Source: Hippophae tibetana
Taxonomy: Eukaryota; Streptophyta; Magnoliopsida; Rosales; Elaeagnaceae
Length of the DNA stretch: 64,000 nucleotides
Direction: 5' to 3'
Assembly (NCBI GenBank): GCA_037013495.1
Contig: CM072801.1
Coordinates: 104,539,816-104,603,815 of the forward strand
Below, piece after piece: positions 51,271-63,042 of the stretch. The translations under genes were made by a program, and so were the position numbers. Below the pieces are notes generated by a model. That model was given only the letters and a program-made list of their open reading frames with translations, had not been told where the DNA came from and did no database searches. Position 1 is the stretch's first letter. Each line of letters starts with the position of its first letter.

Positions 51271-54200
51271 ACTGAACAATTAAGAACACGATTAGAAAAC
51301 CACGCAAAAATGTGAGACCAAACTATTAGACGTCGGAAAGTAGTGTAAGCGATGGAATTTGGGTTTTAAAAAGTGGGCAACTGAACTATTTTTTACTTTA
51401 TGTTTTTGCAAATTGAAATGAGTTTAGATTTGATATTTTATAATAGTCGTTTTGATGTATGACTTAAAAGTTATAACAGTTTAAAGTTGGAACCTCAATA
51501 AATAATTCTTTTTTTTAAATTACGAACTCCAGAAATTTTGTTGCTTTTAATTCAGGATCAAATATTTGTTGAACGCCGAAAACAAAGAAAAGGAAAATGA
51601 TACAGTGAATTAAAAGAAAAGTACGAAATGAAATGCAAATAAGAAAATAATGACAACAAAATCTAAATAAAACAAAAGACTTGTAGAAATATTTGTTTCT
51701 TTAATTGTGATTTGGACCAAAAGAATGCAAAAAACAATAAAATGGAAACGTTTAGTAAATCTAAAATTCAAAAAATAGATATATTAAGGGAGATATACTA
51801 TTTTGGGCAACCAAGGCTACGATACCAAATGATACGGATCTTTTATGCCGACCATTTTGGAAACCATGAACTCAAAGGAATGAGAAAGATTGAATTGCTA
51901 AGAACATGGTTAATATAATCAAATTTTAACAATTAAGAACACGATTAGAAAACCACGCAAAAATGTGAGACCAAACTATTAGACGTCGGAAAGTAGTGTA
52001 AGCGATGGAATTTGGGTTCTAAAAAGTGGAAAAATGAAATAGTTTTTACTTTATGTGTTTGAAAATTAAAATGAGTTTAGATTTGGTATTTTATAATAGT
52101 CGTTTTGATGTATGACTTAAAAGTTATAAAAGTTTAAAGTTGGAACCTCAATAAAAAATTTCATTTTTTTTAAATTACGAACTCCAGAAATTTTGTTGTT
52201 TTTTATTCAGGATCAGAGATTGGTTGAACGCCGAAAAAAAGAAAAGGAAAATGATACATTGAATTAAAAGAAAAGTACGAAATGAAATGCAAATAAGAAA
52301 ATTATGACAACAAAATCTGAAGAAAGCAAAAGACTTGTAGAAATATTTGTTTCTTTAATTGTGATGTGGACCAAAAGAATGCAAAAAACAATAAAATGGA
52401 AACGTTTAGTAAATCTAAAATTCAAAAAATAGATATATTAGGAGAGATATACTATTTTGGGCAACCAAAGCTTCGATACCAAATGATATGGATCTTTTAT
52501 GCGGAACATTTTGGAAACCATGAACTCAAAGGAATGAGAAAGATTGAATTGGTAAGATCATGGTTAATATAATCAAATTTGAACAATTAAGAACACGATT
52601 AGAAAACCACGCAAAAATGTGAGACCAAACTATTAGACGTCGGAAAGTAGTGTAAGCGATGGAATTTGGGTTCTAAAAAGTGGAAAAATGAAATATTTTT
52701 TACTTTATGTTTTTGCAAATTGAAATTAGTTTAGATTTGATATTTTATAATAGTCGTTTTGATGTATGACTTAAAAGTTATAAAAGCTTAAAGTTGGAAC
52801 CTCAATAAAAGATTTCATTTTTTTTAAATTACGAACTCCAGAAATTTTGTTGTTTTTTATTCAGGATCAAAGATTGGTTGAACGCCGAAAAAAAGAAAAG
52901 GAAAATGATACATTGAATTAAAAGAAAAGTACAAAATGAAATGCAAATAAGAAAATTATGACAACAAAATCTGAAGAAAACAAAAGACTTTTAGAAATAT
53001 TTGTTTCTTTAATTGTGATGTGGACCAAAAGAATGCAAAAAAAAAATAAAATGGAAACGTTTAGTAAATCTAAAATTCAAAAAATAGATATATTAGGAGA
53101 GATATACTATTTTGGGCAACCAAGGCTTCGATACCAAATGATACGGATCTTTTATGCGGACCATTTTGGAAACTATGAACTCAAAGGAATGAGAAAGATT
53201 GAATTGCTAAGATCATGGTTAATATAATCAAATTTGAACAATTAAGAACACAATTAGAAAACCACGCAAAAATGTGAGACCAAACTATTAGACGTCGGAA
53301 AGTAGTGTAAGCGATGGAATTTGGGTTCTAAAAAGTGGACAAATGAACTATTTTTTACTTTATGTTTTTGCAAATTGAAATGAGTTTTGATTTGATATTT
53401 TATAATAGTCGTTTTGATGTATGACTTAAAAGTAATAACAGTTTAAAGTTGGAACCTCAATAAATAATTATTTTTTTTAAATTACGAACTCCAGAAATTT
53501 TGTTGCTTTTAATTCAGGATCAAATATTTGTTGAACGCCGAAAACAAAGAAAAGGAAAATGATACAGTGAATTAAAAGAAAAGTACGAAATGAAATGCAA
53601 ATAAGAAAATAATGACAACAAAATCTAAATAAAACAAAAGACTTGTAGAAATATTTGTTTCTTTAATTGTGATTTGGACCAAAAGAATGCAAAAAACAAT
53701 AAAATGGAAACGTTTAGTAAATCTAAAATTCAAAAAATAGATATATTAAGGGAGATATACTATTTTGGGCAACCAAGGCTACGATACCAAATGATACGGA
53801 TCTTTTATGCCTACCATTTTGGAAACCATGAACTCAAAGGAATGAGAAAGATTGAATTGCTAAGAACATGGTTAATATAATCAAATTTTAACAATTAAGA
53901 ACACGATTAGAAAACCACGCAAAAATGTGACACGAAACTATTAGACGTCGGAAAGTAGTGTAAGCGATGGAATTTGGGTTCTAAAAAGTGGAAAAATGAA
54001 ATAGTTTTTACTTTATGTGTTTGCAAATTAAAATGAGTTTAGATTTGGTATTTTACAATAGTCGTTTTGATGTATGACTTAAAAGTTATAAAAGTTTAAA
54101 GTTGGAACCTCAATAAAAAATTTCATTTTTTTTAAATTACGAACTCCAGAAATTTTGTTGTTTTTTATTCAGGATCAGAGATTGGTTGAACGCCGAAAAA

Positions 54201-55848
54201 AAGAAAAGGAAAATGATACATTGAATTAAAAGAAAAGTACGAAATGAAATGCAAATAAGAAAATTATGACAACAAAATCTGAAGAAAGCAAAAGACTTGT
54301 AGAAATATATGTTTCTTTAATTGTGATGTGGACCAAAAGAATGCAAAAAACAATAAAATGGAAACGTTTAGTAAATCTAAAATTCAAAAAATAGATATAT
54401 TAGGAGAGATATACTATTTTGGGCAACCAAAGCTTCGATACCAAATGATATGGATCTTTTATGCGGAACATTTTGGAAACCATGAACTCAAAGGAATGAG
54501 AAAGATTGAATTGGTAAGATCATGGTTAATATAATCAAATTTGAACAATTAAGAACACGATTAGAAAACCACGCAAAAATGTGAGACCAAACTATTAGAC
54601 GTCGGAAAGTAGTGTAAGCGATGGAATTTGGGTTCTAAAAAGTGGAAAAATGAAATATTTTTTACTTTATGTTTTTGCAAATTGAAATTAGTTTATATTT
54701 GATATTTTATAATAGTCGTTTTGATGTATGACTTAAAAGTTATAAAAGTTTAAAGTTGGAACCTCAATAAAAGATTTCATTTTTTTTAAATTACGAACTC
54801 CAGAAATTTTGTTGTTTTTTATTCAGGATCAAAGATTGGTTGAACGCCGAAAAAAAGAAAAGGAAAATGATACATTGAATTAAAAGAAAAGTACGAAATG
54901 AAATGCAAATAAGAAAATTATGACAACAAAATCTGAAGAAAACAAAAGACTTGTAGAAATATTTGTTTCTTTAATTGTGATGTGGACCAAAAGAATGCAA
55001 AAAAAAATAAAATGGAAACGTTTAGTAAATCTAAAATTCAAAAAATAGATATATTAGGAGAGATATACTATTTTGGGCAACCAAGGCTTCGATACCAAAT
55101 GATACGGATCTTTTATGCGGACCATTTTGGAAACTATGAACTCAAAGGAATGAGAAAGATTGAATTGCTAAGATCATGGTTAATATAATCAAATTTTAAC
55201 AATTAAGAACACGATTAGAAAACCACGCAAAAATGTGAGACCAAACTATTAGACGTCGGAAAGTAGTGTAAGCGATGGAATTTTGGTTCTAAAAAGTGGA
55301 CAAATGAAATAGTTTTTACTTTATGTTTTTGCAAATTGAAATGAGTTTTGATTTGATATTTTATAATAGTCGTTTCGATGTATGACTTAAAAGTAATAAC
55401 AGTTTAAAGTTGGAACCTCAATAAATAATTCTTTTTTTTTAAATTACGAACTCCAGAAATTTTGTTGCTTTTAATTCAGGATCAAATATTTGTTGAACGC
55501 CGAAAACAAAGAAAAGGAAAATGATACAGTGAATTAAAATAAAAGTACGAAATGAAATGCAAATAAGAAAATAATGACAACAAAATCTAAATAAAACAAA
55601 AGACTTGTAGAAATATTTGTTTCCTTAATTGTGATTTGGACCAAAAGAATGCAAAAAAACAATAAAATTGAAACGTTTAGTAAATCTAAAATTCAAAAAA
55701 TAGATATATTAAGGGAGATATACTATTTTGGGCAACCAAGGCTACGATACCAAATGATACGGATCTTTTATGCGGAACATTTTGGAAACCATGAACTCAA
55801 AGGAATGAGAAAGATTGAATTGGTAAGATCATGGTTAATATAATCAAA
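51271..55848. repeat. Trimeric higher-order repeat, 1,962-bp period (M80-M86)
   Basis: Units start at 51271, 51924, 52578, 53233, 53886, 54540 and 55194. The series of small frames repeats at 1,962 bp: 51712/53674 (REI, LLRTWLI), 52366/54328 (QPKLRYQMIWIFYAEHF, LVRSWLI) and 53020/54982 (GNYELK). M81 and M84 both have ATGAAATAGTTTTTAC, TTATGTGTTTG, TTTGGTATTTT, GATCAGAGATTGG and GAAGAAAGCAAAAG. M82 and M85 share AAAAGATTTCATTTT. M83 and M86 share GAGTTTTGATTTG but differ at several sites. About 2.3 copies of the trimer are present. Confidence 0.8.
52958..53227 (+). other. 89-codon ATG-led open frame, second fused example
   Basis: This is the same event type as at 14699-14968. The run after AAGAATGC is ten A (GCAAAAAAAAAATAAAATGG), which joins the upstream ATG frame with the small satellite frame. 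The start reads MTTKSEENKRLLEIF. The trimer partner at +1,962 bp has nine A and stays unfused, so the fused state is not conserved even between close copies. Confidence 0.25.
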
Positions 55849-58800
55849 TTTGAACAATTAAGAACACGATTAGAAAACCACGCAAAAATGTGAGACCAAA
55901 CTATTAGACGTCGGAAAGTAGTGTAAGCGATGGAATTTGGGTTCTAAAAAGTGGAAAAATGAAATATTTTTTACTTTATGTTTTTGCAAATTGAAATTAG
56001 TTTAGATTTGATATTTTATAATAGTCGTTTTGATGTATGACTTAAAAGTTATAAAAGTTTAAAGTTGGAACCTCAATAAAAGATTTCATTTTTTTTAAAT
56101 TACGAACTCCAGAAATTTTGTTGTTTTTTATTCAGGATCAAAGATTGGTTGAACGCCGAAAAAAAGAAAAGGAAAATGATACATTGAATTAAAAGAAAAG
56201 TAAGAAAAGAAATGCAAATAAGAAAATTATGACAACAAAATCTGAAGAAAACAAAAGACTTGTAGAAATATTTGTTTCTTTAATTGTGATGTGGACCAAA
56301 AGAATGCAAAAAAAAAATAAAATGGAAACGTTTAGTAATTCTAAAATTAAAAAAATAGATATATTAGGAGAGATATACTATTTTGGGTAACCAAGGCATC
56401 GATACCAAATGATACGGATCTTTTATGCGGACCATTTTGGAAACTATGAACTCAAAGGAATGAGAAAGATTGAATTGCTAAGATCATGGTTAATATAATC
56501 AAATTTGAACAATTAAGAACACAATTAGAAAACCACGCAAAAATGTGAGACCAAACTATTAGACGTCGGAAAGTAGTGTAAGCGATGGAATTTGGGTTCT
56601 AAAAAGTGGACAAATGAACTATTTTTTACTTTATGTTTTTGCAAATTGAAATGAGTTTTGATTTGATATTTTATAATAGTCGTTTTGATGTATGACTTAA
56701 AAGTAATAACAGTTTAAAGTTGGAACCTCAATAAATAATTCTTTTTTTTAAATTACGAACTCCAGAAATTTTGTTGCTTTTAATTCAGGATCAAATATTT
56801 GTTGAACGCCGAAAACAAAGAAAAGGAAAATGATACAGTGAATTAAAATAAAAGTACGAAATGAAATGCAAATAAGAAAATAATGACAACAAAATCTAAA
56901 TAAAACAAAAGACTTGTAGAAATATTTGTTTCCTTAATTGTGATTTGGACCAAAAGAATGCAAAAAAACAATAAAATTGAAACGTTTAGTAAATCTAAAA
57001 TTCAAAAAATAGATATATTAAGGGAGATATACTATTTTGGGCAACCAAGGCTATGATACCAAATGATACGGATCTTTTATGCGGACCATTTTGGAAACCA
57101 TGAACTCAAAGGAATGAGAAAGATTGAATTGCTAAGATCATGGTTAATATAATCAAATTTGAACAATTAAGAACACGATTAGAAAACCACGTAAAAATGT
57201 GAGACCAAACTATTAGACGTCGGAAGGTAGTGTAAGCGATGGAATTTGGGTTTTAAAAAGTGGACAACAAAACTATTTTTTACTTTATGTTTTTGCAAAT
57301 TGAAATGAGTTTAGATACGATATTTTATAATAGTCGTTTTGATGTATGACTTAAAAGTTATAACAACTTAAAGTTGGAACCTCAATAAATAATTTCTTTG
57401 TTTTTTAAATTACGAACTCCAGAAATTTTGTTGCTTTTAATGCAGGATCAAATATTTGTTGAACGCCGAAAACAAAGAAAAGGAAAATGATACAGTGAAT
57501 TAAAAGAAAAGTACGAAATGAAATGCAAATAAGAAAATAATGACAACAAAATCTAAATAAAACAAAAGACTTGTAGAAATATTTGTTTCTTTAATTGTGA
57601 TTTGGACCAAAAGAATGCAAAAAACGATAAAATGGAAACGTTTAGTAAATCTAAAATTCAAAAAATAGATATATTAAGGGAGATATACTATTTTGGGCAA
57701 CCAAGGTTACGATACCAAATGATACGGATCTTTTATGCCGATCATTTTGGAAACCATGAACTCAAAGGAATGAGAAAGATTGAATTGCTAAGAACATGGT
57801 TAATATAATCAAATTTGAACAATTAAGAACACGATTAGAAAACCACGCAAAAATGTGAGACCAAACTATTAGACGTCGGAAAGTAGTGTAAGCAATGGAA
57901 TTTGGGTTCTAAAAAGTGGAAAAATGAAATATTTTTTACTTTATGTTTTTGCAAATTGAAATTAGTTTAGATTTGATATTTTATAATAGTCGTTTTGATG
58001 TATGACTTAAAAGTTATAAAAGTTTAAAGTTGGAACCTCAATAAAAAATTTCATTTTTTTTAAATTACGAACTCCAGAAATTTTGTTGTTTTTCATTCAG
58101 GATCAAAGATTGGTTGAACGCCGAAAAAAAGAAAAGGAAAATGATACATTGAATTAAAAGAAAAGTACGAAATGAAATGCAAATAAGAAAATTATGACAA
58201 CAAAATCTGAAGAAAACAAAAGACTTTTAGAAATATTTGTTTCTTTAATTGTGATGTGGACCAAAAGAATGCAAAAAACAATAAAATGGAAACGTTTAGT
58301 AAATCTAAAATTCAAAAAATAGATATATTAGGAGAGATATACTATTTTGGGCAACCAAGGCTTCGATACCAAATGATACAGATCTTTTATGCGGGCCATT
58401 TTGGAAACTATGAACTCAAAGGAATGAGAAAGATTGAATTGGTAAGATCATGGTTGATATAATCAAATTTGAACAATTAAGAACACGATTAGAAAACCAC
58501 TCAAAAATGTGAGACCAAACTATTAGAGTCGGAAAGTAGTGTAAGCGATGGAATTTGGGTTCTAAAAAGTGGACAATTGAAATATTTTTTACTTGATGTT
58601 TTTGCAAATTGAAATGAGTTTAGATTTGATATTTTATAATAGTCGTTTTGATGTATGACTTAAAAGTAATAACAGTTTAAAGTTGGAACCTCAATAAAAA
58701 ATTTCATTTTTTTTAAATTACGAACTCCAGAAATTTTGTTGTTTTTTATTCAGGATCAGAGATTGGTTGAACGCCGAAAAAAAGAAAAGGAAAATGATAC

Positions 58801-59772
58801 ATTGAATTAAAAGAAAAGTACGAAATGAAATGCAAATAAGAAAATTATGACAACAAAATCTGAAGAAAGCAAAAGACTTGTAGAAATATATGTTTCTTTA
58901 ATTGTGATGTGGACCAAAAGAATGCAAAAAACAATAAAATGGAAACGTTTAGTAAATCTAAAATTCAAAAAATAGATATATTAGGAGAGATATACTATTT
59001 TGGGCAACAAAGGCTTCGATACCAAATGATACAGATCTTTTATGCGGGCCATTTTGGAAACTATGAACTCAAAGGAATGAGAAAGATTGAATTGGTAAGA
59101 TCATGGTTGATATAATCAAATTTGAACAATTAAGAACACGATTAGAAAACCACTCAAAAATGTGAGACCAAACTATTAGAGTCGGAAAGTAGTGTAAGCG
59201 ATGGAATTTGGGTTCTAAAAAGTGGACAATTGAACTATTTTTTACTTGATGTTTTTGCAAATTGAAATGAGTTTAGATTTGATATTTTATAATAGTCGTT
59301 TTGATGTATGACTTAAAAGTAATAACAGTTTAAAGTTGGAACCTCAATAAAAAATTTCATTTTTTTTAAATTACGAACTCCAGAAATTTTGTTGTTTTTT
59401 ATTCAGGATCAGAGATTGGTTGAACGCCGAAAAAAAGAAAAGGAAAATGATACATTGAATTAAAAGAAAAGTACGAAATGAAATGCAAATAAGAAAATTA
59501 TGACAACAAAATCTGAAGAAAGCAAAAGACTTGTAGAAATATATGTTTCTTTAATTGTGATGTGGACCAAAAGAATGCAAAAAACAATAAAATGGAAACG
59601 TTTAGTAAATCTAAAATTCAAAAAATAGATATATTAGGAGAGATATACTATTTTGGGAAACCAAAGCTTCGATACCAAATGATATGGATCTTTTATGCGG
59701 AACATTTTGGAAACCATGAACTCAAAGAATGAGAAAGATTGAATTGGTAAGATCATGGCTAATATAATCAAA
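55849..59772. repeat. Six-monomer higher-order unit B, copy 1 (M87-M92, about 3,923 bp)
   Basis: Units start at 55849, 56504, 57158, 57814, 58468 and 59121. M88 to early M91 match M94 to early M97 at +3,923 bp. Markers: GCAAAAAAACAATAAAATTG (M88); CACGTAAAAATG, GATACGATATTTTAT, AACAACTTAAAG and AAAACGATAAAATGG (M89); TTTTTCATTCAGG, GACTTTTAG and GATACAGATC with GCGGGCC (M90); TACTTGATG (M91). M87 is more loosely related to M93 and has a stop from GGGTAACCAAGG. M92 has lost one base in CAAAGAATGAG, which breaks its frame. M91 and M92 are close to each other through GATCAGAGATTGG, ATATATGTTTC and TACTTGATG. Confidence 0.82.
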
Positions 59773-62700
59773 TTTGAACAATTAAGAACACGATTAGAAA
59801 ACCACGCAAAAATGTGAGACCAAACTATTAGACGTCGGAAAGTAGTGTAAGCGATGGAATTTGGGTTCTAAAAAGTGGAAAAATGAAATATTTTTTACTT
59901 TATGTTTTTGCAAATTGAAATTAGTTTAGATTTGATATTTTATAATAGTCGTTTTGATGTATGACTTAAAAGTTATAAAAGTTTAAAGTTGGAACCTCAA
60001 TAAAAGATTTCATTTTTTTTAAATTACGAACTCCAGAAATTTTGTTGTTTTTTATTCAGGATCAAAGATTGGTTGAACGCCGAAAAAAAGAAAAGGAAAA
60101 TGATACATTGAATTAAAAGAAAAGTACGAAATGAAATGCAAATAAGAAAATTATGACAACAAAATCTAAATAAAACAAAAGACTTGTAGAAATATTTGTT
60201 TCTTTAATTGTGATGTGGACCAAAAGAATGCAAAAAAAAATAAAATGGAAACGTTTAGTAAATCTAAAATTCAAAAAATAGATATATTAGGAGAGATATA
60301 CTATTTTGGGCAACCAAGGCTTCGATACCAAATGATACGGATCTTTTATGCGGACCATTTTGGAAACTATGAACTCAAAGGAATGAGAAAGATTGAATTG
60401 CTAAGATCATGGTTAATATAATCAAATTTGAACAATTAAGAACACGATTAGAAAACCACGCAAAAATGTGAGACCAAACTATTAGACGTCGGAAAGTAGT
60501 GTAAGCGATGGAATTTGGGTTCTAAAAATTGGACAAATGAACTATTTTTTACTTTATGTTTTTGCAAATTGAAATGAGTTTTGATTTGATATTTTATAAT
60601 AGTCGTTTTGATGTATGACTTAAAAGTAATAACAGTTTAAAGTTGGAACCTCAATAAATAATTCTTTTTTTTAAATTACGAACTCCAGAAATTTTGTTGC
60701 TTTTAATTCAGGATCAAATATTTGTTGAACGCCGAAAACAAAGAAAAGGAAAATGATACAGTGAATTAAAATAAAAGTACGAAATGAAATGCAAATAAGA
60801 AAATAATGACAACAAAATCTAAATAAAACAAAAGACTTGTAGAAATATTTGTTTCCTTAATTGTGATTTGGACCAAAAGAATGCAAAAAAACAATAAAAT
60901 TGAAACGTTTAGTAAATCTAAAATTCAAAAAATATATATATTAAGGGAGATATACTATTTTGGGCAACCAAGGCTACGATACCAAATGATACGGATCTTT
61001 TATGCGGACCATTTTGGAAACCATGAACTCAAAGGAATGAGAAAGATTGAATTGCTAAGATCATGGTTAATATAATCAAATTTGAACAATTAAGAACACG
61101 ATTAGAAAACCACGTAAAAATGTGAGACCAAACTATTAGACGTCGGAAGGTAGTGTAAGCGATGGAATTTGGGTTTTAAAAAGTGGACAAATGAACTATT
61201 TTTTACTTTATGTTTTTGCAAATTGAAATGAGTTTAGATACGATATTTTATAATAGTCGTTTTGATGTATGACTTAAAAGTTATAACAACTTAAAGTTGG
61301 AACCTCAATAAATAATTTCTTTGTTTTTTAAATTACGAACTCCAGAAATTTTGTTGCTTTTAATGCAGGATCAAATATTTGTTGAACGCCGAAAACAAAG
61401 AAAAGGAAAATGATACAGTGAATTAAAAGAAAAGTACGAAATGAAATGCAAATAAGAAAATAATGACAACAAAATCTAAATAAAACAAAAGACTTGTAGA
61501 AATATTTGTTTCTTTAATTGTGATTTGGACCAAAAGAATGCAAAAAACGATAAAATGGAAACGTTTAGTAAATCTAAAATTCAAAAAATAGATATATTAA
61601 GGGAGATATACTATTTTGGGCAACCAAGGCTACGATACCAAATGATACGGATCTTTTATGCCGATCATTTTGGAAACCATGAACTCAAAGGAATGAGAAA
61701 GATTGAATTGCTAAGAACATGGTTAATATAATCAAATTTGAACAATTAAGAACACGATTAGAAAACCACGCAAAAATGTGAGACCAAACTATTAGACGTC
61801 GGAAAGTAGTGTAAGCGATGGAATTTGGGTTCTAAAAAGTGGAAAAATGAAATATTTTTTACTTTATGTTTTTGCAAATTGAAATTAGTTTAGATTTGAT
61901 ATTTTATAATAGTCGTTTTGATGTATGACTTAAAAGTTATAAAAGTTTAAAGTTGGAACCTCAATAAAAAATTTCATTTTTTTTAAATTACGAACTCCAG
62001 AAATTTTGTTGTTTTTCATTCAGGATCAAAGATTGGTTGAACGCCGAAAAAAAGAAAAGGAAAATGATACATTGAATTAAAAGAAAAGTACGAAATGAAA
62101 TGCAAATAAGAAAATTATGACAACAAAATCTGAAGAAAACAAAAGACTTTTAGAAATATTTGTTTCTTTAATTGTGATGTGGACCAAAAGAATGCAAAAA
62201 ACAATAAAATGGAAACGTTTAGTAAATCTAAAATTCAAAAAATAGATATATTAGGAGAGATATACTATTTTGGGCAACCAAGGCTTCGATACCAAATGAT
62301 ACAGATCTTTTATGCGGGCCATTTTGGAAACTATGAACTCAAAGGAATGAGAAAGATTGAATTGGTAAGATCATGGTTGATATAATCATATTTGAACAAT
62401 TAAGAACACGATTAGAAAACCACTCAAAAATGTGAGACCAAACTATTAGAGTCGGAAAGTAGTGTAAGCGATGGAATTTGGGTTCTAAAAAGTGGACAAT
62501 TGAACTATTTTTTACTTGATGTTTTTGCAAATTGAAATGAGTTTAGATTTGATATTTTATAATAGTCGTTTTGATGTATGACTTAAAAGTAATAACAGTT
62601 TAAAGTTGGAACCTCAATAAATAATTCTTTTTTTTAAATTACGAACTCCAGAAATTTTGTTGCTTTTAATTCAGGATCAAATATTTGTTGAACGCCGAAA

Positions 62701-63042
62701 AAAAAGAAAAGGAAAATGATACAGTGAATTAAAATAAAAGTACGAAATGAAATGCAAATAAGAAAATAATGACAACAAAATCTAAATAAAGCAAAAGACT
62801 TGTAGAAATATTTTTTTCCTTAATTGTGATTTGGACCAAAAGAATGCAAAATACAATAAAATGGAAACGTTTAGTAAATCTAAAATTCAAAAAATAGATA
62901 TATTAAGGGAGATATACTATTTTGGGCAACCAAGGCTACGATACCAAATGATACGGATCTTTTATGCCGACCATTTTGGAAACCATGAACTCAAAGGAAT
63001 GAGAAAGATTGAATTGCTAAGATCATGGTTAATATAATCTAA
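59773..63042. repeat. Higher-order unit B, copy 2, incomplete (M93-M97)
   Basis: Units start at 59773, 60427, 61081, 61737 and 62391. The +3,923-bp match with copy 1 is close but not exact: differences include GTGGACAACAAAAC against GTGGACAAATGAAC (M89/M95), GGTTACG against GGCTACG, and GTAAGCAATGG against GTAAGCGATGG (M90/M96). It stops at 58699/62622, where copy 1 continues AATAAAAAATTTCATT and copy 2 AATAAATAATTC. It is clearly older than the unit A duplication, or has been partly overwritten. Confidence 0.82.
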
